Counted from the stretch's first letter, positions 54,647-63,681 are shown. The stretch: DNA of 64,000 nucleotides from Novosphingobium sp. (GCF_039595395.1 NZ_JBCNLP010000001.1:2852001-2916000); one strand, 5' to 3'. Numbers and translations are program-made. Notes: generated from the letters alone by a model not told the origin.

Positions 54647-55813
54647 TCACCGCCCTGTCAGATCAAATTCCTCGCGCAGCAGATCGTTATGCGCGCCAAT
54701 CGCCGGAGCCGCCGCCTGCGCCGCCGGGCGCGCACCATCGATGCGGATCGGGCTGCGGGTGGTGGTGACATCGACGCCATCGCGCCTCACCCTTCCCAGC
54801 ATATCCAGCCGCTGGAAGGCATCATGCGAGAGCAGACCGGGCCAGTCCATCACCGGCGCGCACCAGATATCATGGGGCCTGAGCAGAGCCAGCCAGTGGT
54901 CGGTGGTCTCGCTGACCAGATGGCGCGCGATCATCAGCTTGATCGCCTCCCTTTGGGTGAAAGCGGCATCGGGCTCCTCGGCCAGTCGGGCCAGATCGGG
55001 CAGATCCAGCAAGGTCGCCAGCCTCGCCAGCGGCGTCATGGCCAGCGCCAGATGCCCGTCGCGCGTGGCATAGACGCCATAGGGCGCCGCCAGATAGGCA
55101 TGGGCCCCATGGCTCGCATCGCGCTTCGGCAGGCGGCCATTGTCGTTGAGATGGGTCGTCAGCACCTCGAACTGGAAATCGACGATGGCCTCCAGCAGGC
55201 TGGTTTCCACGCGCGCGCCCTGCCCGCTGATGCCGCGCCTGACCAACGCCGCCAGAATGCCCTCGACCAGCGCATGGCCCGCCAGCATATCGGCCACCGC
55301 CAGCCCCACCGGCACCGGCCCGTGCCCCGCGCTGCCATTGAGCCACATCACGCCCGAGACCGCCTGCACCAGCAGGTCCTGCCCCGGCAGGCCCGCCCAT
55401 GGCCCATCCTCGCCATAGCCGGAGATGGTGGCATGGATCAGGCGTGGATTGATCTGCCGCGCCGCCTGCCAGCCCACCCCGAGGCGGTCGGCCACGCCGG
55501 GGCGGAAGTTCTGGATCACCACATCGGCGCGGGCCATCAACTGGTGCACCGCCACCAGATCGGCGGGGTCTTTCAGATCGGCGGCAAAGCTCAGCTTGTC
55601 GCGGTTGATGGCGTGGAACAGGGTGGAATCCCCGCCCAGATCGGTGTCTGTCATATAGAGCGTGCGGCAGATGTCCCCGCCATCGGGCCGCTCGATCTTG
55701 ATAACCCGCGCCCCCAGATCGCGCAGCCGCAAGGCCGCCGAGGGGCCCGAGAGAAACTGCGCCATATCGAGCACCAGCAGCCCTTCGAGCGGCATGGATG
55801 AGGGCGATGTCAC
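54647..55813 (-). CDS. CaiB/BaiF-type (class III) CoA-transferase
   Basis: A 388-residue enzyme that moves CoA between carboxylic acids through an Asp-bound acyl intermediate. Family features: LEGLLVLDMAQFLSGPSAAL and DLGARVIKIERPDGGD at the start, NFRPGVADRLGVGW, ISGYGEDGPWAGLPGQDLLV with the catalytic Asp in PGQD, then AAPYGVYATRDGHLAL and HDIWCAPV at the C-terminus. ATG overlaps the stop of the SBP-like gene by four bases (ATGA). A second CoA-transferase, of the same family, is at 61625. Natural substrate unknown; its place in a sugar/uronate cluster suggests an activated sugar-derived acid. Confidence 0.92.
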   Translation of the reverse strand: MTSPSSMPLEGLLVLDMAQFLSGPSAALRLRDLGARVIKIERPDGGDICRTLYMTDTDLGGDSTLFHAINRDKLSFAADLKDPADLVAVHQLMARADVVIQNFRPGVADRLGVGWQAARQINPRLIHATISGYGEDGPWAGLPGQDLLVQAVSGVMWLNGSAGHGPVPVGLAVADMLAGHALVEGILAALVRRGISGQGARVETSLLEAIVDFQFEVLTTHLNDNGRLPKRDASHGAHAYLAAPYGVYATRDGHLALAMTPLARLATLLDLPDLARLAEEPDAAFTQREAIKLMIARHLVSETTDHWLALLRPHDIWCAPVMDWPGLLSHDAFQRLDMLGRVRRDGVDVTTTRSPIRIDGARPAAQAAAPAIGAHNDLLREEFDLTGR

Positions 55814-56919
55814 AGGCTGGCCTCGAACAGGGCGTTGATGTCGCGGATGACGGCGGCCTCGTCCTCGCCCCGGCGCAGCGCCTGATTGATGCGGCAGGAG
55901 GCCTCATGCTGGAAGGCCATATAGCCGTCATGGCGCGGGCGCACCCATGCCGCATCCAGCGTGCGGCGTGTGGCGCGGTAGAAATCGAGAACCGGCGCAT
56001 TCACCGCAGCATCACTCCACGCTGCGGCATGGCCCGGTTGCCCGCCCGCCTGCGCATAGAGGCCCTTCTGCACCTCTTCCCCCGCGACCCACAGTGCGAA
56101 ATCCGCCGCCTGCGCTCCATGCGCCCCCAGCGCCGACACGGCGATACCCGTGCCCCCCAGTGAGGAGCCGCACGGGCCCTCAGCCCCCATCGCCGCCAGA
56201 TCGGAAAAGGCCAGACGCGCGGGCCGGAACCCTTCGCGCGCATAGCTGACATAACCAAAGATGATCGGCGCCAGATCGATCCGCGCATCGCTTGCGGCCA
56301 TGGCCTCCAGCACGGCGATCGGGTCCATATCGAGGCAGGCCGGATCGATCAGGCGATAGAGCTGCCCCAGCGCGCGCAAAGCGGCCTCCCCCCTTTCCGG
56401 CGCAAGCAACGGCACTCCGCTGTCCAAAGGCACCCCGCCCTGCAAGCCATAGAGCGTGAACAGGCTGAGCACCGAATGCGGCGGCAGCAACGGGCAGGCC
56501 ACCCGCCCCTGCTCCGCCAGAGCCAGCACCCCGTCCCATGTGGTCGGCGCCACCGGCAGGCGCTCGGGCGCGCGGACCTGCACCTGCGCCGCCGCGTCGA
56601 TCGGCAGGGCCCAGACCTGCCCGCCCCAGCGATAGCTTTCCAGCGACTGACCCAAAGCCCCCTGCGCAATGCCATCGAGCCGCGCCGGAGCGAAAGGCAG
56701 CAGGCATTGCTCGGCCACCACCTGCCCGACATGGGGGTGATCGATGACGATCAGATCATACTCGCGCGCCAGTTGCTGCACCGGATAGGTCTCGAAATCC
56801 TGCAGCGAGCGGCGCTCCCAGACGATCTCCATCTCGCCCTGCTGCTGCCAGACGCGCGATGCGGCCACCAGCGGATCGACCCCGCGCGGATGATCCCATG
56901 TCATGCCCTTGAGATGCAC
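55810..56919 (-). CDS. solute-binding-protein-like protein without signal peptide
   Basis: A 369-residue protein of the family-1 extracellular solute-binding fold: LKGMTWDHPRGVDPLVAASR at the start, YDLIVIDHPHVGQV, GGQVWALPIDAAAQVQV, and the hinge region with PIIFGYVSYAREGF. However, with the GTG start at 56919 (GGGAG 6 bases upstream) there is no signal peptide: the chain begins with the fold itself. No ABC permease or ATPase gene is near. So it may be a cytoplasmic ligand-binding protein, perhaps a sensor or an enzyme accessory, rather than a transporter component. Coupled to the CoA-transferase by ATGA. Divergent from the SDR gene over a palindromic operator. Confidence 0.75.
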   Translation of the reverse strand: MHLKGMTWDHPRGVDPLVAASRVWQQQGEMEIVWERRSLQDFETYPVQQLAREYDLIVIDHPHVGQVVAEQCLLPFAPARLDGIAQGALGQSLESYRWGGQVWALPIDAAAQVQVRAPERLPVAPTTWDGVLALAEQGRVACPLLPPHSVLSLFTLYGLQGGVPLDSGVPLLAPERGEAALRALGQLYRLIDPACLDMDPIAVLEAMAASDARIDLAPIIFGYVSYAREGFRPARLAFSDLAAMGAEGPCGSSLGGTGIAVSALGAHGAQAADFALWVAGEEVQKGLYAQAGGQPGHAAAWSDAAVNAPVLDFYRATRRTLDAAWVRPRHDGYMAFQHEASCRINQALRRGEDEAAVIRDINALFEASL

Positions 56920-56978
56920 ATATGTCTCCCTTGGCGAGGAAGCGAGTTGACTCGCCTGTCGCTCTCTCATAGTTGAAC

Positions 56979-57004
56979 TGATATATCTTTTATCACATGT
57001 GATA
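56979..57004. promoter_or_regulatory. divergent operator with palindrome TATCACATGTGATA
   Basis: TATCACATGTGATA (56991-57004) is a perfect 14-bp palindrome, with TGATATATC at 56979-56987 next to it. It lies in the 173-bp divergent region between the SBP-like gene (start 56919) and the SDR gene (start 57093), centred about 78 and 95 bases from the two starts. Similar words occur upstream of the beta-helix gene. A GntR- or LacI-type regulator is plausible, but none is encoded in the window. Confidence 0.6.
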
Positions 57005-57092
57005 TACAAATGAAAATCTGTCCAGCCGGGAGCGGATGCTGTCTTATGCGTTTCCTTCCGGGCATGATGATCGCCCCAGCGTGGAGAGTTGA

Positions 57093-57824
57093 ATGACCGA
57101 CCTGTCCGGCAAGACCGCCCTTGTGACCGCCGCCGCCCAGGGCATCGGGCGCGCTTCCGTGGAGAAGCTGGCCGCCGCCGGTGCCCGCGTGATCGCCACC
57201 GATATCAATGAGGAGGCTCTTTCCGCCCTGGCCGGCCTCGCCCATGTGGAGCTCCGCAAGCTCGATGTGCTCGACGATGCGGCGGTGAAGGCGCTGGTGG
57301 CCGAGGTGGGCCGGATCGACATCCTGTTCAACTGCGCGGGCGTGGTGCATGGCGGCACCATTCTGGAGGCGAGCGAGGACGATCTCGATTTCGCCCAGGC
57401 GCTCAACGTCAAGGCGATGATCCGCACCATCCGCGCCGTGCTGCCCGGCATGGTGGAGCGCAAGGATGGCGCGATCATCAACATGTCCTCGGTCGCCTCG
57501 GCGGTGAAAGGCGTGCCCAACCGCTTCGTCTATTCGGTGACCAAATCGGCGGTGCTGGGGCTGACCAAATCGGTGGCCGCCGATTTCGTGGCGCATAACA
57601 TCCGCTGCAATGCGATCTGCCCCGGCACGGTGGACACGCCCTCGCTTCAGGGCCGGCTGGGCGCGGGCGGCGATTATGATGCGACACGCGCCAATTTCGT
57701 CGCGCGCCAGCCCATCGGCCGCTTCGGCAGCGCCGAGGAAATCGCCGATCTGGTGGTCTATCTGGCGGGCGCCGGTTACACCACCGGGCAGGCCATCGCC
57801 ATCGATGGCGGCTGGACAATCTGA
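57093..57824 (+). CDS. short-chain dehydrogenase/reductase (2-keto-3-deoxy-L-fuconate dehydrogenase-like)
   Basis: A 243-residue NAD(P)-dependent SDR. Cofactor motif TAAAQGIGRAS, acidic D in IATDINEE, NNAG replaced by NCAGVV, catalytic Ser in NMSSVASAV, Tyr-x3-Lys in YSVTKSAV, and AICPGTVDTPS. The sequence resembles human BDH2 and bacterial 2-keto-3-deoxy-L-fuconate/rhamnonate dehydrogenases, which oxidise a deoxy-keto sugar acid, in line with the cluster. Substrate is inference. GGAGAG lies just before the ATG. First gene of the plus-strand operon, followed 29 bases later by a 2-hydroxyacid dehydrogenase. Confidence 0.9.
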   Translation: MTDLSGKTALVTAAAQGIGRASVEKLAAAGARVIATDINEEALSALAGLAHVELRKLDVLDDAAVKALVAEVGRIDILFNCAGVVHGGTILEASEDDLDFAQALNVKAMIRTIRAVLPGMVERKDGAIINMSSVASAVKGVPNRFVYSVTKSAVLGLTKSVAADFVAHNIRCNAICPGTVDTPSLQGRLGAGGDYDATRANFVARQPIGRFGSAEEIADLVVYLAGAGYTTGQAIAIDGGWTI

Positions 57825-57853
57825 CCCTCAGCCCCGATCCTGATGGCCGAACC

Positions 57854-58828
57854 ATGATGGAAGACCGCGTGACCGATACCCCAAAGCGCCCCACACTCTA
57901 TGTCACGCGGCGCCTGCCCGAAGCGGTGGAGGCGCGGCTTTCAGCCGATTACGAGGTCTGTCTCAACACGGAGGACCACCCGCGCAGCCGCGCCGAACTG
58001 GCCGAGGCGCTGCAGAGTTTCGACGCAATCTGCCCGACGATCACTGACAGGATCGATGCCGACTTGCTGGGCCAGCCGGGCAACCGCGCCCGCCTGCTGG
58101 CCAATTTCGGCGCGGGGCTCGACCATATCGATCTGGTCGCCGCCAAAGCCGCCGGGATCGCCGTGACCAACACGCCCGACGCTCTGACCGATGCCACCGC
58201 CGACATCGCCATGCTGCTGATCATGATGGCCTGCCGCCGCGCGGGCGAAGGCGAGCGGCAGTTGCGCGCCGGTCAGTGGCCGGGCTGGCACCCCACCCAT
58301 CTGCTAGGCCAGACCTTGACCGGCAAGGTGCTGGGGCTGGTCGGTTTCGGGCGGATCGCGCGTGCCACGGGCAAGCGCGCCGAGGCTTTCGGCGTGCGGG
58401 TGCTGCATCACAGCCGCCGCCCCTCGGGCGAACCGGGGCATGTCACGACGCTGGAGGAACTGGCAGAGCAGGCCGATATCCTCTCGCTGCATGTGCCGGG
58501 CGGGGCCGAGACGCGGCATTTGGTGGATGCCGATCTGCTCGCGCGGATGAAGCCGACTGCGGTGCTGGTCAACACGGCGCGCGGGCCGGTGGTGGATGAG
58601 GCGGCGCTGGCGCGGGCGCTGCGATCGGGCACCATCGCGGCGGCGGGGCTCGATGTCTATGAGCGCGAGCCGGTGGTCCATCCCGATCTGCTGGCTTGCG
58701 AGAATGCTGTACTGCTGCCGCATCTGGGCAGCGCGACAATCGAGACCCGCACCGCCATGGGCATGCAGGCGGCGGACAATCTGGACGCTTTCTTCGCCGG
58801 ACGGGATCTGCCCAACCGTGCCGTCTGA
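57854..58828 (+). CDS. D-isomer-specific 2-hydroxyacid dehydrogenase (glyoxylate/hydroxypyruvate reductase-like)
   Basis: A 324-residue NAD(P)H-dependent enzyme. The Rossmann motif is GLVGFGRIARATGKRA, and the catalytic Arg, Glu and His lie in NTARGPVVDEAAL, GLDVYEREP and LLPHLGSAT. Substrate part: LANFGAGLDHIDLVAA and DALTDATADIAMLL, as in hydroxypyruvate/glyoxylate reductases. The start may be 57854, 57857 or GTG 57869 (GGAAG six bases upstream). Its stop overlaps the glycerate-kinase-like gene by 11 bases, a strong pairing: reductase to D-glycerate, then kinase. Confidence 0.93.
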   Translation: MMEDRVTDTPKRPTLYVTRRLPEAVEARLSADYEVCLNTEDHPRSRAELAEALQSFDAICPTITDRIDADLLGQPGNRARLLANFGAGLDHIDLVAAKAAGIAVTNTPDALTDATADIAMLLIMMACRRAGEGERQLRAGQWPGWHPTHLLGQTLTGKVLGLVGFGRIARATGKRAEAFGVRVLHHSRRPSGEPGHVTTLEELAEQADILSLHVPGGAETRHLVDADLLARMKPTAVLVNTARGPVVDEAALARALRSGTIAAAGLDVYEREPVVHPDLLACENAVLLPHLGSATIETRTAMGMQAADNLDAFFAGRDLPNRAV

Positions 58829-59603
58829 TCCCGTCACGCTGGCGCGCGCCGCCGGGGCGATCCGCGCGAAGCTGGGCGAAAGCCTGCTGGTGGTGGGGAT
58901 CTGCGGCGCGCAAGGCAGCGGGAAATCCACGCTGAGCGAGGGTCTGGCCGCGCTGTTTCGCGGCGAAGGCGTGGCGACCGCTGTGCTGTCGATCGACGAT
59001 CTCTATCATACGAAGGCGGTGCGCGAGGAGTTGGGGCGGACGGTCCATCCTCTGCTGGCCACGCGCGGGGTGCCGGGCACGCATGATGTGGCGCTGGGGC
59101 TCAAGCTGCTGGATGAGCTGGCGCAGGGGCGCCCTGCCCTGCTGCCGCGCTTCGACAAGGGGGTGGATGATCGCGCGCCGCTCGATCAATGGGAACATGC
59201 GCCTGCCGACACGCGCCTGCTGATACTGGAAGGCTGGTGCGTGGGGGCACGGCCGCAATCCGCTGCGGCGCTGGTCAATCCGGTCAACGCTCTGGAGCGT
59301 GATGAAGACCCCACCGGCGCTTGGCGGCGCCATGTCAACGATCAGCTCAGCGGCCCCTATCGCGCCCTGTTCGACCGGCTCGATGCGCTGATCCTGCTGG
59401 CCGCCCCCGGTTTCGAGGTGGTGCTGCGCTGGCGTATCGAGCAGGAGCAGGCCCTGCGCGCCAGGGGCCAGGGCATGAACGACACCCAGATCGCCCGCTT
59501 TATCCAGCATTACGAGCGGCTCACCCGCCATATCCTCGGCGACATGCCCCACGATGCCGATCTGACGCTGCCGCTGAATGAGGATCGCTCACTGCGCATC
59601 TGA
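58818..59603 (+). CDS. P-loop kinase, D-glycerate 3-kinase-like
   Basis: A 261-residue P-loop protein with Walker A GICGAQGSGKSTLSEGL (near residue 30), the switch-like DDLYHTK and LLILEGWCVGARP, and a C-terminal LTRHILGDMP. This matches the plant/yeast-type D-glycerate 3-kinase (GLYK) and its bacterial relatives. The GTG start at 58818 is chosen because it immediately follows the preceding frame and gives a normal N-terminus (VPSDPVTLARAAG). It is inside the end of the dehydrogenase gene, so the two are translationally coupled. Would produce 3-phosphoglycerate from glycerate if the inference is right. Confidence 0.85.
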   Translation: MPSDPVTLARAAGAIRAKLGESLLVVGICGAQGSGKSTLSEGLAALFRGEGVATAVLSIDDLYHTKAVREELGRTVHPLLATRGVPGTHDVALGLKLLDELAQGRPALLPRFDKGVDDRAPLDQWEHAPADTRLLILEGWCVGARPQSAAALVNPVNALERDEDPTGAWRRHVNDQLSGPYRALFDRLDALILLAAPGFEVVLRWRIEQEQALRARGQGMNDTQIARFIQHYERLTRHILGDMPHDADLTLPLNEDRSLRI

Positions 59604-59668
59604 TATCTCTGATTGCCATATTGATCTTTTAATGTAGGGTGCAGCCATCAGTCCGGGAGAGAACGGCG

Positions 59669-60859
59669 ATGGTTCACCTTTACGGCCGCGACTATGCGCG
59701 ACGCGAGATCGCGCAGCACAGCGGCATGCTTTCGCAATTTGCAGGCGTGCGCCTGATGACCCTTGGCGACGGGGTGGAGCGCGGCATCCGCATGCTCGAC
59801 TTCCGCACCGGCAGCGGGCTGCGCTTCACCGTGCTGGTCGATCGCGCGATGGATATCGCCGATTGCGAACACAACGCCCGCGCCATCGGCTGGAACTCGC
59901 CCGCCGGTTTCCGCCACCCCAGCCTGCATGAGTATGAGGGCGAAGGCGGGCTGGCATGGCTGCGCTCCTTCTCGGGCCTGCTGGTGACCTGCGGGCTCGA
60001 TCACACGCTGTTTATGGATGAGGATGACGCGAGCCATTATGTCTATGGCCCGCGCAAGGTGGTGTCCTCCTCGCTGCATGGGCGGGTGGGCACGATCCCC
60101 GCGCGCCTCACCGGCTATGGCGAGCGCTGGGAGGGTGAGCGCTGCGTGCTTTGGGCTGAAGGGATCGTGCAGCAATCGACCGTCTTCGGCGAGGATCTGC
60201 ATCTGATCCGCCGCATCGAGGCCGATGTCGGCGGCGATGAAATCCGCCTCTCCGACCGCGTGGTGAACCATGGTTTTTACCGCACGCCGCATATGTATTG
60301 CTATCATATCAATGTCGGCCACCCCGTGCTGGCGGAGGGTGCGCGTTACCTCGCCCCGGTGCGCGATGTGGTCTGGGCGGCGCATGAAGGGGCGGATTAC
60401 CGGAGGCAAAACGCGGGCTATCGCACCCTGCCCGCCCCGCAGCGCAACTTCCACGAGCAGGTCTGGCAGCATGAGATGGGCGCCGATGCGCAAGGGCGCG
60501 TGCCCGTCGCGCTGATCAATGATGCGGCAGGGTTCGGCCTGATGGTCGAGACGCGCAAGGACCAGTTTCCCTGCCAGTATGAGTGGCAGAACCTGCAGGC
60601 GGGGCAATATGCGCTGGGCATCGAGCCCTCGACCAACCATGTGCTGGGCAAGCCCTTCGCCCGCCAGCGCGACGAGCTGATCTGGCTCGAACACGGCGAG
60701 GAGCGGCATTACGATACGCGCTTTATCGTGCTCGACGGCGGCGCGGCCATTGCGCAGGCCGAGGAGCGCATCCGCGCCATCGCCATCCAGCCCGCCGAGG
60801 ATTTCCCCGAACCCTCGGGCAATTACCGCGCCATCGCAGGCCGCGAGGTGGCGGCATGA
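59669..60859 (+). CDS. DUF4432 family protein (aldose-epimerase fold)
   Basis: A 396-residue protein of the galactose-mutarotase-like superfamily: MVHLYGRDYARREIAQHSGM, GLRFTVLVDRAMDIADCEH, FSGLLVTCGLDHT, MYCYHINVGHPVLAEGARY and a C-terminal WLEHGEERHYDTRFIVLDG. Members of DUF4432 have been linked to deoxy-sugar mutarotation, but no reaction is certain for most. GGGAGAG is 8 bases before the ATG. The next gene overlaps by ATGA, so it starts the second plus-strand operon. Confidence 0.88.
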   Translation: MVHLYGRDYARREIAQHSGMLSQFAGVRLMTLGDGVERGIRMLDFRTGSGLRFTVLVDRAMDIADCEHNARAIGWNSPAGFRHPSLHEYEGEGGLAWLRSFSGLLVTCGLDHTLFMDEDDASHYVYGPRKVVSSSLHGRVGTIPARLTGYGERWEGERCVLWAEGIVQQSTVFGEDLHLIRRIEADVGGDEIRLSDRVVNHGFYRTPHMYCYHINVGHPVLAEGARYLAPVRDVVWAAHEGADYRRQNAGYRTLPAPQRNFHEQVWQHEMGADAQGRVPVALINDAAGFGLMVETRKDQFPCQYEWQNLQAGQYALGIEPSTNHVLGKPFARQRDELIWLEHGEERHYDTRFIVLDGGAAIAQAEERIRAIAIQPAEDFPEPSGNYRAIAGREVAA

Positions 60860-61608
60860 GCATCGCCGGGCGCACCATTCTCTACACCGGCGCGGCGGGC
60901 GGGCTCGGCCTGCCCACGGTGCTGCATTTCCTTGAGCAGGGCGCTCAAGTGGTGGTGGTCGACAACGACCCGGCCAAGATCGCCGCGCTGGAAGCGGCGG
61001 CTGCAGGCACCCATCGCGACAGGCTGACCGTGCTGGCATCGGATATGTCCGATCTGGCCCGCTTCCGCGCCGATATCGCGGGCGTCGGCCAGCGGCTTGG
61101 CGGCTACGATATCGTCATCAACAATGCCGCGATCTATCCTTCCAAACGCTTCGAAGATTATTCCATCGAAGAGCATCAACTCGTGCAGCGCATCAATGTC
61201 GATGCGGGGATTGTGGCGGTGCAGGTCGCCCTGCCCAGCATGCGCGCGCGGCAGTGGGGGCGTATCGTCAACATCGCCAGCGTCACCTTCTATGGCGGCT
61301 GGGCGCAGCTTTCGCCCTATGTCGCCTCCAAGGGCGCGCTGGTCGGGCTGACACGGGCCTGGGCGCGCGAGTTCGGGCCCGACGGCATCACCGTCAATGC
61401 CCTCTCGCCCGGCGCCTTCCCCACCGATGCCGAGAAGATCCACCCCGATCCTGAGGGCTACACCCGCCATGTGCTGAGCCATCAGGCCGTGCAGCGGCGC
61501 GGCACCCCGCGCGACATTTCCGCCGCGCTTTCCTTCCTCGCCTCCGACGAGGCGGGCTTCATCACCGGCCAGACGCTCAACGTCGATGGCGGCTGGATCA
61601 TGCATTAA
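60856..61608 (+). CDS. short-chain dehydrogenase/reductase
   Basis: A 250-residue SDR: TGAAGGLGLPTVLH (cofactor glycine motif), Asp in VVVDNDPAK for NAD, NNAAIYPSK, catalytic Ser in NIASVTFYGG, Tyr-x3-Lys in YVASKGAL and the C-terminal SDEAGFITGQTLNVDGG. Overlaps the DUF4432 gene by ATGA and lies 16 bases before the CoA-transferase. Probably oxidises the sugar or lactone handled by its neighbours; substrate not known. Confidence 0.92.
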   Translation: MSIAGRTILYTGAAGGLGLPTVLHFLEQGAQVVVVDNDPAKIAALEAAAAGTHRDRLTVLASDMSDLARFRADIAGVGQRLGGYDIVINNAAIYPSKRFEDYSIEEHQLVQRINVDAGIVAVQVALPSMRARQWGRIVNIASVTFYGGWAQLSPYVASKGALVGLTRAWAREFGPDGITVNALSPGAFPTDAEKIHPDPEGYTRHVLSHQAVQRRGTPRDISAALSFLASDEAGFITGQTLNVDGGWIMH

Positions 61609-61624
61609 GAGGACACGATCTATC

Positions 61625-62816
61625 ATGGGTATTCTGAGCGGCTATCGCGTCCTCGACTGCTCGATCGCCATGGCGGGGCCCTTTGCGGCGCAGCGGCTGG
61701 GCGATCTGGGCGCCGATGTGGTGAAGGTCGAGCCGACCACCGGCGAGTGGCAGCGTTATCGCGCGGCAGGCGGCGCGACGGGCCGGAAGATCAACACCTC
61801 CTTCCTCTCGCTCAACCGCAACAAGCGCTCGCTGGCGATCGATCTGAAGAGCGAGGACGGCAAGGCCGCGCTGCTCGAACTGGTGAAGAGCGCCGATGTC
61901 TTCATCCAGAACTACCGCCCCGGCGTCGCCAAACGGCTGGGGGTGGATTACGAGACGCTGAGCGCCATCAACCCCCGGCTGATCTATGTCTCCATGTCCG
62001 GCTATGGCGAGAGCGGGCCCTATGCCAAACGCCCGGGGCAGGATCTGATCCTGCAGGCCATGTCGGGTGCGATGCTCTCCACCGGGCGGGCCAGCGATCC
62101 GCCTGCTCCGGCAGGGCAATATCTGGCCGATGCGATCACCGCCTATAGCGCCTTCGAGGGCGCGCTGGCCGCGCTGCTTCACCGCGAGCGCACCGGCGAA
62201 GGGCAGTTGGTGGAGGTCAACATGCTCGACGCGCTGGTGACGATCCAGATGCAGGAACTCTCGGTCTTCACCGTGGGCGGCAAGCCGCAGACCCGCTCGG
62301 AGGAACCGCATGCCCATTGCTACATCCGCTCGCCCTATGGCGTGTTCGCCACGGCGGATGGCTATATCGCGCTGGCCTTTGCCAGCCTGCGCAAGCTGGG
62401 CGAACTGATCGGCGAGCCCAGTTTCGCCGCTATGGACGATGAGACCGATAGCTGGGCGCACCGCGACGCCATCTTCGCCCGCGTCCGCGAAAAGCTGCCC
62501 GCACGCAGCAGCGCGGAATGGCTGGCCCTGTTCGACAGCCACGATATCTGGTCGGGCAAGGTCTATGGCTATGAGGATGTGGTGGCCGATCCGCAGATCG
62601 CGCATAACGGCACCTTCGTGGAGTATGACCACCCCAGCGAGGGCCGCGTCAAAACCCCCGGCTTCCCGATCCGCTTTTCGAAAACGCCCTCCACGGTGGA
62701 GCGCGGCGCCCCCCCAGATCGGCGAGCACAGCCGCGAGGTGCTGAGCGAGGCGGGCTTCGACGACGCCACCATCAAGCGCCTGCTGGAGAGCGGCGTGGT
62801 CCGTCAGGAGGCATGA
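61625..62816 (+). pseudogene. CaiB/BaiF-type (class III) CoA-transferase, frameshift near the 3' end
   Basis: Same family as 54647-55813: LSGYRVLDCSIAMAGPFAAQ, DLGADVVKVEPTTGEW, NYRPGVAKRLGVD, catalytic Asp in PGQDLILQAMSG, SPYGVFATADGYIALAF and HDIWSGKV are all intact. After RFSKTPSTVERGAP the frame breaks at seven C (about 62709-62715). The other frame continues PQIGEHSREVLSEAGFDDAT and ends at TGA 62814-62816, the normal C-terminus of the family. As written it would end at 62821 with a meaningless Arg-rich tail. One extra C restores 396 residues. The catalytic part is unaffected, so the enzyme may still be active. Confidence 0.85.
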
Positions 62817-62817
62817 G

Positions 62818-63582
62818 ATGAGCATTCTGTTCGAAATCGACGGCGCGGTCGCCACCATCACGCTCAACCGCCCGGAGAAGTTCAACGCCGCCACACCGGC
62901 CATGTCCAGGGCCATCGTGGAAGCGACACAGGAATGCGACCGCAACGATGATATACGCTGCGTCATCATCACCGGCGCGGGGCCCAAGGCCTTTTGCGCG
63001 GGATCGGATGTCGAGGCGCTGGACGATTACGCGACGCCCTGGGATTTCCGCAACCGCGTGGATTACTGCGATGCCATCCATAAGCTGCGCAAGCCGAGCA
63101 TCGCGGCGGTCAATGGCCATGCGCTGGGCGGCGGACTGGAAACCGCGCTGAGCTGCGACATCCGCATCGCCTCGAGCAACGCCAAATTCGCCGCGCCCGA
63201 AATCAAGCTGGGCTGGATCGGCGGAGGCGGCATGGCGGCCTTTCTGGCGCATTCCATCGGCGCCTCCAATGCGGCGCTGATGCTGATGACCGGCGACCCC
63301 ATCGATGCCCAACGCGCGCTGGGCTGGGGTCTGGTCAGTGAAGTGATCGAGCCCGATGCGCTGATGGACCGCGCGCGCGCTTTGGCCGAGACCATTGCCG
63401 CGCGCGCCCCCATCGCCGCCGAGACCGCCAAGCGCAATCTGACGGCAGCCTTCTCCATGCCGCTGGAGGAAGCCATGGCCTATGAGCGCGACCTGCAGAC
63501 AATTTGCTTTACCACGCAGGATGCGCTGGAAGGCCGAGCGGCGTTCAAGGAAAAGCGCGCGCCGGTGTTTCGGCGCAAGTAA
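62818..63582 (+). CDS. enoyl-CoA hydratase/isomerase (crotonase) family protein
   Basis: A 254-residue crotonase. The oxyanion-hole segment AFCAGSDVEAL and GHALGGGLETALSCDIRIA are present, with both acidic residues used by hydratases (Glu in GGLETAL and Glu in APEIKLGWI). The start overlaps the upstream stop region by one base gap. It would act on the CoA-ester made by the CoA-transferase just before it, either hydrating/isomerising or cleaving. Followed by a strong terminator. Confidence 0.93.
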   Translation: MSILFEIDGAVATITLNRPEKFNAATPAMSRAIVEATQECDRNDDIRCVIITGAGPKAFCAGSDVEALDDYATPWDFRNRVDYCDAIHKLRKPSIAAVNGHALGGGLETALSCDIRIASSNAKFAAPEIKLGWIGGGGMAAFLAHSIGASNAALMLMTGDPIDAQRALGWGLVSEVIEPDALMDRARALAETIAARAPIAAETAKRNLTAAFSMPLEEAMAYERDLQTICFTTQDALEGRAAFKEKRAPVFRRK

Positions 63583-63592
63583 AGCGCGCCAA

Positions 63593-63639
63593 CACAGAAA
63601 AGCCGGCACGGGATCGCTCCTGTGCCGGCTTTTTCTGTG
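63593..63639 (+). terminator. rho-independent terminator after the crotonase gene
   Basis: CACAGAAAAGCCGGCAC and GTGCCGGCTTTTTCTGTG form a long stem around GGGATCGCTCCT, with a T-run on each strand side. It lies 11 bases after the plus-strand crotonase stop and 43 bases before the minus-strand TonB receptor stop, so it can serve both. Confidence 0.85.
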
Positions 63640-63681
63640 CGCGAGGAAGGCGGAGCGCTGTCACGCCCCGCCCTCCCCGGT

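Noticed and set aside
52334..63582. The catabolic cluster as a fatty-acid or carnitine pathway because of CaiB/BaiF and crotonase genes
   Set aside because: No acyl-CoA dehydrogenase, thiolase or carnitine genes; instead sugar-type enzymes and a glycerate kinase-like protein surround them.
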